Origin: Liolophura sinensis
Lineage: Eukaryota > Mollusca > Polyplacophora > Chitonida > Chitonidae
Direction: 5' to 3'
NCBI RefSeq assembly: GCF_032854445.1
Contig: NC_088307.1
Coordinates: 5,024,001 to 5,088,000, forward strand
Length of the DNA stretch: 64,000 nt
Shown here: piece by piece, positions 28,501-40,500 of the stretch
Position numbering within the stretch: the first letter of the stretch is position 1
Layout of the letters: the number at the start of each line of letters is the position of its first letter
The notes under the pieces: model-generated
The model's database searches: none
The model's input: only the letters and a program-made list of their open reading frames with translations
What the model was told of the DNA's origin: nothing
Program-made: the position numbers and the translations under genes

Positions 28501-31500
28501 AAAGCAATAAATATATAAAATCAGTCAACATCAGTACCTGAGACTAGTACACATACATGTAGATATTATTATTTCATGTAATTTGTCTCTATTTGATTTT
28601 TTCCTGTGCAATTGTACAAAACAGCATATTTCACTTAGGCGTCCAAACCAAGCCGTCTTGAAACTATTGAGTAATTTAAACAGTGCTATGATTTTATAAA
28701 AAAATTCACCTAGAGTCACATGTACATGCATGACAGTGGCCTGTCTTAAATGTGTGCATGACAGCTAAATGTACATGTACGTATTATGTCGGCCATAAGT
28801 CTGAGGGTCTTGCAGCAACCAGCGAATGGTCGTGGGTTCCCCCGGACTCCTCCCACCACAATGTTAGCTGACATTGTATAAGTGAAATGTTCTTGAACAC
28901 GGCATAAAACACCAATCAAATAAATAAATAAATAAACGTATTAAGTAGCAGAGTTCGAGACACAGCTTCACTTGCAGCTGAACAGAAGCTGCCTCTGATA
29001 CCGTTATGTACCTCATTACAACACAACACACACTGTCTACCAATCAGGTAGTGACCGGGCTTGTATTCATTGTTCTTTCCTTTATTACGTCATAATTATT
29101 GGTGTATGTGTGCACATAAAAAAATATATCACATACACACTCACTGCAACATCACAGAAGTCATTTGGACCATCTGTGTAGCTCATTCCTGCGTCTCCCA
29201 TTAGGGTGTTCTGAGAATAAACTCATTTGTTGATTAAAGTCCCACTGTGTCATGTGACTTGTCAAAACTGTCACGCAACTTTTGCCGATATTAATTTGGC
29301 CACCACCTGTGCACAAATGACACCCCTTCATTTAAGGAACTTTCACATTTTACTCCAGAAAATTTATTTTGTGAAACACCACTAACAGAAAAACTAAATG
29401 TGATGAAAAATACATGAAGTTGCCTAACATTTATGAGAGGTCACATGGTACAAATGGACTTCTTTTTTTTTACCTTCAGTGATAAAGAGTTAGAACTTGA
29501 AACTCCCCTACTGCATATTGAATCCACATGCAGCAGCTTTTATATGTAACATGCTAATGTGTATGACAAATGGATATATATATAAACATATTACGTATAT
29601 GTATATATACATGTGGCATGCCAACATGTCTTTTGTTTACATGGACGCAAGCATGTACATGTACAAGTATATTTATAGTTTGTAAACATGCTTAACGGCA
29701 GGTTTCCCTTCCACAATCACCACCCACAATCACTACCACCAGAAAGTCAGCACACTGCAGAGATATACACTATGTTAATAGACAGGACTCGGTCACATGA
29801 ATTTTAAAGAAATTACAGAATAATCTGAACAAGATAACAAACATATACTTCCAATATGCATTCCGCAATTCTTCAACTTTTTTTGCATGTTTGCAAGGTT
29901 TTTTTTTCCAAGTATATTCTGAAGGCCGATAAAATTATACTTATTGTGAAGCCTTGAAACTTATCAATCCAACCGATGTCATTTTGTATCTAAAATCAAA
30001 TTAAGAATGTAAATGTCTCAGTCTGTGGTCATCCTTTTTGAGGATTTACGGTAGGTTGTGCAATTTTGGTATGTTTGCATGTATTTAATTATCAAGATAA
30101 AAAGTGATCGAGGCATTTCAGATTATAATAGTGTTTGTTTCAAAAGCAGCTTACGGCCAAAGTGTTACGAGGTGCATGTGCATCATAATATGCACAAACA
30201 CACGTGTGTTTAGTCGGTATATTTCATGGCAGTGTTTGCAAACAGAACACTTTTTAGATGCTGCTGGACTGTATTAACTACATTTGCACCAATTCAGTGG
30301 AGAAGCTGCTTATCAAGTCAGCATGTACACTATGCATGCAATATCCATGAAAATTATTACAATTTCATTACAGGAATATACACTTATCAACACCTACACC
30401 ATACAGGAAGTTAGCCAGAATTGTGAAAGAGGCCGGGGTGTCCAAACATCCCTTTTTGAGGCCATTTCGTTATAGCTGGGTGTCAAGATTTTATTTTCGC
30501 CTATCTGTCCCAGGTTAAAAATGCTGAAAACTGGGTGTCCAAATAAAAGTGTCCATTTTCATCTGTCCACTGGGAAGGGTGAACAGGTAGCTGGCTAACC
30601 CTATGCTACCCATACACCTATACATTCAGTACGTGTATGTATGTATAGCCCTGAACAAGTGTGCCTGAAAAAGCTGCCAGTTTAGGGCAATGACTTGGCG
30701 GGCACTGCTGCAGACCACCTGTGACGAGCACATGTAACTGTACCTATACTGTCAGTAGTAATCCACATAGCACAGTGGTCTAACCTTAATGTACAACGTC
30801 ATCCTGATAATCACCCCGATTTCCTCCTTCCTGAGATCCAGGTTCAGGAGGTGGAAATCGGATACCAGAATGAAACAGGCTGGAGCAAAGCAGTAAATAA
30901 TACGTCACCTTGTGGTTAAACGGAGGGAAATTCTTTTTAATATAAATTTTTAAATCTATTCTAAATCTTTTCTGTCCTACATTTCATTAAGTATTAAGTA
31001 TTAAGTGACAGTCAAGAACATCCCAATTGTCCCAGGTTCATGTTCATGTCCTGGAGCATTAAAAAATAATGCACAGTATGAAGATGATGTAAAATTATCT
31101 CATTCAAATATCCTTGCACATAATTCGTACAATATGGTGGTGATATTGTTACCATCCCCATAAAGTACAAGTACTGTAATTCAACCTTTTCGCATGTTGG
31201 CAAGGTGTTTATTCAAGCATATTCTGAAGGCATTATTATGTGTAGAATTATAGAATTATACTTTTCATGTATAAGCCTCGAGACTGAGTTTGGAGACAGA
31301 ACTACATTCGAGGAAAGTTTAAAATGTGCACAAACTGCACTGAAAGTCGCTCTTTCATATGCAAAAAGGTTGAGGAATTAGGGTCCAAGTTCGTTGTCTC
31401 AAAATATCAACAAACTGCTGATGAATTAAAGCAAAAGGATGACATCTGTAGCTAGGGTGAAGTATACCTTTATGTGAACAGGTACATACATGTACATGTA

Positions 31501-34500
31501 ATAAGTAACATGTACTGTGTGTAAATATGGCAGGTTCAGGGCAGTGAAAAGGGTTATCACAGCTGATAATATCCAGATGTTCTGACTCGGTGGAACAGAA
31601 AGCTTATAAAACTATATCTGTGCTACTCCACCTTCCTCCTGTATTTATAGAGCCTTTGGTGATGTGGGTAGTCCCCAGGGTTCACACTGACCATCTGAGC
31701 CAGGGAGGAGAGGGAAAAGGGATACGGATGGGGGGAGGGGGGTGTTGCTGAGTGCCAGGAGCTGACCCCAAACACCTTAAGCTTGGTAGGAACAGTGTTT
31801 ACACCACATGTAGTCTGTTTTCACCCAAACTCAACCCCAAAAGACTTGGCCATAATCTCAACATGATGCATTTGTTGCTTTTTCAAAGGATAAATATTTT
31901 TTCTGTTTTCTTTTATTTTTTGTTTGTATCAAGATCATATTTATAACCAAGGAATGTTAAGACCCGGGCCCTGGAATCACAACGCAATCTTAGATTTAAT
32001 TCAAAATTTCAAATCTTTGTATAATGTTATTTTTTTACATAATAATGTCAACTTCTTGCTTGCTAATGTAAACTGTGGGTAAATTATTGTAAAACAAATT
32101 TCTGCTAAAATAATGAAAAGGAAGACAACAAAGTTTAATGACAGAAATTTTCTGTCTAAGATTGCTTGGTGACCCCTGGGCCAGCTGTCAATTTTGTTTT
32201 TTAGGGCTTTATTGAGACGGTCAACGAAACAGTCAGGACAGCCTAAGGCCCTTTATCCAACTTATTAACAGCATGCACCGTTACATTATACATTGGCTAA
32301 TCCACAGAAATAGACATGTAACCATGTGAAATTTACAAAAGTGGATATGTACATCTGTAAACGACAGCCCTGATAGTCATACATGTGTATGTTTATATCA
32401 TCTCTTCACTGTCACTAGGCTATCTACAGAAATGTCTCTGTCTATCTGTTTCTTGTAACTTGATATTCCAACAGCACAGCTGGAACTAGATCAGGGGTGT
32501 GGTGTAGGAGACAGGGGTGTAGATGGGGCAGTAGACCTGAGGTCCTCTTGGAGAGTGATGTGGAGTGAATAAGGGCGGGAGGGGGGGGGCATGGTGAGAT
32601 TTAGGTCTTGTCTTATCTTCCAGATGACTGTTGGGAAGCTTGCACTAAAATAGCACCTTTCATTTCTAAGTCAAAGAAGAACTAGGTATACATGCCTGTA
32701 TCAAGAGGCATCTACAGATGTATAAAATTAGGCCTGGTCTTGAATCTGGCTATGGTTTTGATCACAGCTTGTGCCCATCATTAGCATCATGTAAATCAGA
32801 AGCACAGACACAGAGGCAAGTCACTGCTGATACACCCACATGTAGTCGTACAGTTTGAGATTTTGTAGTGATACATATGTCGGCTATACCAGTAATATCA
32901 ACATAAGATGGCATCATCGCTTTCATAATGCTTTTCTGTGAGGATACTTGATTCAAAATTTCAGTTACATTTTTCTTTTCTTTAATTTTTTATAAACTTT
33001 TTTGTATTTTAAGCCCATTGTATACTTCTAGGTTATTACAATACTTCTGATATTTTGCACGCCATACACATAAAAAATATTTTCTGAGAGTACAAATATA
33101 GCAGTTTAATAAATAGGTATGTAATCTTTACCGCAAGACAATCATGGCACATCTAAAGGAGAAGAAAATTTAAATACCAATCATATACCATTGAAAAGAG
33201 TATGCTTTTCCTCACAGGTGCATGCCATAAAAAAAATTCTTAAGTTGTACCTCAAGTTGACATATTATAAACAAAGTCAGCGCCAAAATCCGCTGTGGGC
33301 AACTCCAATTTGCCTAAGAACTAGTCCTGTAGTCTTCTGAGTTAGGAGGAGAATTGCCGTCAGAAACCGCTGAAATACAGTTCGTACATTTCCACTTGAC
33401 GATTGGGAAACCGGAATGTTGGACGTAGGTGCAAAGTTTACACAAACAAGCTGGCAGTTATAATGACTCTCATTAAAGGGTGGATGCAGCGATTTATGCC
33501 AGTTTTGCCGTTTTCAGGCTTTACGTGTATGGCAAGGAAAAATTGCAAAATTATCAGCAGGCACCACCTGAGAGAAAAAAATGTCCTCTTTTCAGCCGAT
33601 AGTGTCATGTTTTTAAGTTTTCTTCTCCTTTAAATTAGTGAAAACCTACATTCATGGAATACTGTTATAGGAAACATAAATGATGAGATGGAAGTCAGTG
33701 CCAATGAAAGTGCCAACCAAAACTATCCCCCAAACTACATGTATTTGCATCTTTTTCTTAGAATTTTTCTTGCGCCATGCTTTATTAACAACACTTTATT
33801 AAATATAGTCTCCAATAAAAAGGGCTTTTGTGGCATTTGTTGTTAAGATAAAACTATAAAAAAAAATGTAATTTAAGTATTTCCATATCAGATGTTTAAT
33901 GAACAATCAAATCTCAAAAAGCCATCAGCAAATGATGGGGAAATGAGTTTGTCTTACATGTACATACAAATTTCTGAATACCCAACTTCAAATGTTCCCT
34001 TAGAAATCTGACATGTACATGTATGTGTAGTACCCCTACTATGTATGTAAAAAAAAAATATAACGTGTTATTTAATTGATGGTGCTTGCTGATTGGCTAA
34101 TGGGTGCACTATACACACAGAAGCATTGGATCATAAAATTTCTAAACAAATTTCAATGCCTAATCAAAAAGTTCAAAATCTGGATGATACCCTTCAAAAC
34201 ATGGACAAATCTATACCAAAATTGACAAGAAATAGCGTTTTCAATCTTCTAATGTGTACAAACAGGGCCATATCTATCACCATCTTAGTTCAGATAAATG
34301 TTCATACTCCCAAACCGTTGGGCACCCAAATCAATCAAGTTGTATTAAAACTAACACGTAAATTAAACCAAAATTTATGGTTTGCCAATAGTAAGTTATG
34401 TTTTCATACAAATCTCTTTCATTCACAGTCGCCACAAAATGGCTGAAATATTGCCGATGTGGCGTAAAGCCAACTTCATTCATTCATTCGTTTATTCAAA

Positions 34501-37500
34501 GTTTTATGACTCCCAGAAGGCATCAAGTTGTGAAGCATTTTACAAAATTTCTTTATGCATGGTCACAATGTCACCTTTAAAGTCTGGGAGCAGAACATTC
34601 AATTTTTTTCTAGATACGGCCCTGACTAAGCTATCAAAACTGGGTACCTGCCCTGCTACACCCAGATATGGCCTGAGGGTACATGTACACACAAATTACG
34701 GTGCATCTACATAAGTAATGATCATTGGAAGTACACCGGCTGTATTGGCTGATGTATCATAATTGGCACAGTAATGGAATACAAAGCATATGCACTGGTC
34801 ACCTGTTAAATGCTCAGGTCACGACTCATCCACAAAAGCTTGTGTAAGGTGTTTTATCTCGCCAGGACAACCTGTCAAAATTAACACCACTGCCCACTCA
34901 TGCATGGACAGAGCACATGTGAATGAATATTCAAACAACATGTTTGTGCCGTGCCTTGCCTTGCATGGGAAGACAACTAAAGGCATGTACATAATTAAAC
35001 AATCAGTAACTTGTGAGTTAACCTCATCAGTCTCAGATTGTAATACCTCTCCACCTGTATATGAGTGTTATTGTACACCACTTAAAAATTTGTACAATGT
35101 ATAGAAAATGTTTCACATAAGTGAGGGTATCTCTAAAATTAACTTGATTAGAATGAGGAACTCAGTGTCCTAATTTTTTACCATTTCGCACATAAAAGAG
35201 CAACTTTCAGTGCAATTTACGCACATTTTTAATTTGATTTCGGAGACATTCACAAGACTACATTAGTTGGACTTGCCACCTTTATGGGGGCTTCATCAAA
35301 AGTATAATTTTATCAGTCTACACAGAATAATGCCTTCAGTATATTCTTGAAAAAACACTTTGCAAACATGCGAAAAGGTTGAAGAATTACAGTACTCATG
35401 TTTTTCACCAATACAAGGGCAATTAAGCCTACATGTGTACGAGTAAGAAACCGGACAAGCACAAAGGCATCAAAACCCACCCTGTCAGGTAGAAACTAAA
35501 TGGTACACCCTGTAAATAACAGGGACCCTAGCACGCACCCCCCCCCCCCACCCCCAAGCCCTATCCTACAAGTTACAGGTACCTGGTTGTGAAAATGATA
35601 CAATAACAACACAAAGGCATCAACTGTAATCAATTTATACATAGTTTGATTCCATGTTTAAACTTCTACATTATATTCACATGTACATGTACATACACTA
35701 CACACGTCCATTCTTACCACGTACTGTTTACGTGGTAAGAATGGACGTGAAAAAATCTAAAAAAAAAATCTATAAAAACCTGCCGACCATTGCATTTGCA
35801 GTTGCAAAGTTGCAGTTCACGTTGCACAGCTTAAATCTCTGCACTGACCCATATTATGTTATACTTCACATCGCCAAAATACACATACATGCACTGTACC
35901 ATCACTTACCCTATATCAATACGACATTTTACATGCAATCATAATAAAGAGCCAAAACAAATTTAAGCACACTGGGATCACCGTATTGAAAGTTAAGTGG
36001 CAAAATAAATTATTTTCCAAAATTAAGCAGCTGAAAGTGTGTGATATCAACCAAAGACACTGCCAGATGCGCCTACAAATTCTGGCTCAAGCTAGATTTG
36101 AACTCTTAGCACTGAGATCTTATTGGCACTGCTCTAACAAAAAAGCTTAGGTTGTACCCAGCCTGGTGTCAGCAACTCGTGTACAGTAATCTCAGCCAGT
36201 CCTGCATGTTATAGAAAGAGAATACATCTGGTTTCACAATCTTGAGCCATTAAGGACAATGTACTATATGGTCCACTTCGTGATGGACCGAAGTCATCAT
36301 TTCCTAAATACATGTAATTTGATAAGCTACATATGATGATGTACACACATCTGCCCCTGTAAGTTTACCACCAAATATAAGCCATCCTATCAAAATGGTG
36401 ATAGACTGCTATATGTACTCATGCCTTGAGTGACTGCAGTTCATGGGAATAAGAACAAGTAGGTTTACACATTGTAAATGTAACACTTTATAAGAGTCTA
36501 CTTTATTATGTACACTTCAGTAAATGAAGTAGTGGCTTAAGAACAAAGCCAACCCTTAGTGTATAAAGTCAACTGTCAATGTGACAAGTGACACACGCCT
36601 ACATGGAACAGGATCCACAAAATGATGTCCAAAAAATTAGTATAAACCCAACAATATCATCCCACTGATAAGGCATACATTTATGGTTACAAGCACATAC
36701 TCACCGATTGCACCCCATCATTGTAAATTTTCCCTGGCTGTTAGGGACATGCCCTGCCCAGGGTCACTGAGAGGATGGTCTCACTGGGGGAGACATGTTC
36801 GGTACAGACCTAATAAGTTATCCAGACCTGACAGCTGTCAGGATAGGGCAGATATACCAACATGATGCCTTGCGCTAAAGTTACACAGTAACATGCGTTC
36901 TGAGAGTACCTAATAAAGGTAAGTGTACAGTCAGATCATTGTGGACAGTCATCATACATGTAACATGTACACTATCTGCCAGCAACACCTCAATCCCTGT
37001 TAAAAAAGCAGGAAGGAAATGGCCTATCACTGGCCAGGCCTGGCACAAGTCTACCGTAAACTACCCAATAACCAGAGTATAACATATAGATCATGAGCAC
37101 CGAGGACAAAACTGTACATCCATAGATATATTTTCAGTATATGTATGTATCAGACATCTAACTTTATAAAAAAATGTTATCGTGGACAAAATTTCTGAAG
37201 GGCTGATGATTTACAAAACAGCATATTTAGACAATTACATGCACTCAAGCGATGTGCACTTGGCAGTCAATGAAGGTGTCATTGCAGGCAACACAGTTCA
37301 ATAACAATGGGCACATGAAAACAGCCTGTGAATGTGCAAGTTCTCAAGGCCAAAAAAGTGTATAACTTTACTTTAATACGTTTCTGTACATTGTATGCAG
37401 GTGTTTACCAAAAATACATTGTTGTTCTGTAAATGACACTAAAGTACTCAGAAAAAAAAAGACATCAGACATGACAAACCCAACTAGTCACATTAGACAT

Positions 37501-40500
37501 GACACTGGGCCAACCAGTCATGTTTCTGTAACAAATTCTAACTACAGCCTTACTACATTTCCTTGCTCTGAGTGCTGAGCGCTTAGCGAGGAAGCAGCAA
37601 AAAACATTTTTAAATTCTTTGGTATGACCTGACACAGGTTTGATCCTGGATCTGCTGACTTTGGAAGCGGAGGCTCTGACCATAATGTCACCGAAGCAGT
37701 CAAATCGAAAATGAAACACCCTGATATGCAATTCTTCCTAAATCTATGCCTCTGAACATGACCATCAATCCAAATCAACAGGGAGGAAATAGGAGGGAAA
37801 TTATACTCCAGCAGGGAACATGGTGGCCACCATTTCCATATCCTGTTTCAACTTTAATGCTTAAATATACACAGCCCATATGTCTGAGTGTTCCAGGTTA
37901 GAGGTTCCAATGTCTGGTAAAGAAAGGTGATTCATAGTATGGTTTTTATGTAAAAAAATTAATAAAAAACAATATGATGTTTTGGAATTCTCTCACTTAT
38001 GTTGACGTTTTTATCCTTCTGTCCCCCCCCCCACCCCCACCCCCACCCCCCCCCCCCCCACCCCTCAATTTCTTTTTCTCAGTTTGTGCATATATGCATG
38101 CACTTTAAATTTATAAAACTAAAAGGAACAATAGATTTTAAAGATATACATACATCACTACATGACTGAAGATAAAACTAGGGATTTATGATATCACAAC
38201 AATGATACTTGTGTTTGTGTTTGTGTTATGTATGTGTTCTATTCTTTAAGAAGTTATCACACATGTAATATCAAATCTGTATATTCTCTCATAAACCATC
38301 TGCATGTGTGACTGGCTACAGATGAGGTAAACTGAAGATGGTGTTGACTGGGTGAAATACTGCACACCCAAGGTTGCTCTGGTACAGGTCAGAGGCTGAG
38401 CCATGTGGTTGGGGGTGAAGTATCAGATCTGGGGTCAGTGAAAGCCAACTGTGACCAGATGAGCTCAGATAGGGAGGGAGGGAGGGTGCCTGAGGCAAAG
38501 GGAGGTAATCATTCTACATGTACTTCTAGCATGTGTGTCAAATGTATTTCTTACCAACATGTGTTGGCCTGAAAAACGGATACTTATAACAATAACAAAA
38601 TACCACAAGTGCAATGGTGTTTTTACCACAGGATTATGAAATTGTTAAAGTATTTAGTTCACAAATTATGGGATAGAGAACTTTAGAAAAACAGAATAAC
38701 CCTGTTCAGTGCAAATTCAGGACAACATACCCTGTGAAACAGAACAAGCCAGTTTTAAAATACTGTAAGGCTTGAGCCATGCAGATGTCTCCAAATGTGA
38801 AAAACTGGATTCTGCGAGAATTCACAGGGATGTGTTTGTCAAAATTAGATATGAATCGCCCACATTTCAAATCCCAGCTCTATATGTACACATACATGAA
38901 TGTTTTTCTTAATATGCCCGGCCACAATTGGGCGTTACCGGATTGACTGTCTAAAAAATGGCCCTACTCTAAAGATTTTATTGCACCGTAGACAAAATTT
39001 TTTGTAGTATTCTCTCCATACTAATTTCTTTAAAACCTCTATCATTTCCAATAGTCTGAATTAAAAGTAATAAATAATTATAATTCCCTACCAACAACCC
39101 TAGTTTTTCTTATTTTGTTACGGTCGGGATAGAAACAGCCCCACCAAAGAAATTTTTTGTAGACATCACACTCAGTGAAGTTATAACGAATAGCACGTGT
39201 ATGCACATGTATGTACATAACAATGCAAACTCTTTAACATGTTGAGATGAAAAAAAAGGTTAGCGGCCCTCTAAAAATGGAAATACATGCACAATGAGAA
39301 TTAGACTTGTCATTGGACTTTCACTGAAAAATGAGGAAGATGAAATGACCATTTAGCAGTATTAATTTTGAATCCATCTCTTTGATGAAGGTTAGCGGCC
39401 CTCTAAAAATGGAAATACATGCACAATGAGAATTAGACTTGTCATTGGACTTTCACTGAAAAATGAGGAAGATGAAATGACCATTTAGCAGTATTAATTT
39501 TGAATCCATCTCTTTGATGAAGCTTTAACTTTCTCTTACAAAATGAAAAAGCTAATGATTATAGCCAGCATTACAATTTATACACCCAGGTTATTCATAT
39601 TACATGCTTTGCTCAAACCTTAACCACTCACTAAACAGGCGCTTTGAACCACAACAAGTTTATTTATTTAGAGCCCGACATATATTTGGTTGCAAGGCAA
39701 TCAAAGACCTCACCTGTATGAGACACACGAAAGCAAAACTTCACCACGATATATAAAGTCAGTGGTGAAACTTAACGCCTGCCGACATGCCAAAAGCAGG
39801 CAATAAACACAGAAAGTATGTTATAGGCTTGCATAGCCTACCTTATCGGACTACCACTATTACTCGATACTGAATCTCTCCTTTACAGATAAATTCAACT
39901 TGAAATGTCTGATGGATGTCATACGTTGCCATTTTCCCCTTCTGTTGTTGTTGTTAATCAACAAAAGTGCCTCTGCCACACAAGAGTTCAGCCAATCAAT
40001 GGGGAAGTTTTCTGTGTTCTACGTGACTCGGTTCCTTGCAGTGTGGTAACCATAATGCACACATTCAGTACTTTAAGCCCGGCACGGAAGAGTTTGTATT
40101 TTTATCCTCAAATCCACTGCTAACAAGAGCCAGCAAACAAAGATGAAGCCACTCTATAATCTGATCACAACAGACCAAAACAAGAAATAATCAATTTGTA
40201 TAATATGTCATGCTTGTGCTTAACTGTGTCATCCATTCAGCTGAAGGCATTTTAGTTGGTGAGTGAGTGCTTAGGGTTTAACTTTGTATTTAACAATTTT
40301 TCAGTCATATGATAGCAGTGAGTGCAGGCTGCCTTGAATGCAGGCACCGAAAAAAAAGTCACACCACTGAAAGTACTGAATTGTGAACTTGGTAATTTAC
40401 GGTAATTAAGGTGCACACAGAGCATCAGTGATGGAACATCCCCCTTGTGCTTTTTATGCATGTAAAACTTCACGATGGTACATGATGTACTTTTTGAGAT

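Noticed and set aside
34093-34446. Plus-strand 117-residue ORF in intron 1
   Set aside because: AT-rich chance ORF with no recognisable domain, inside an intron.
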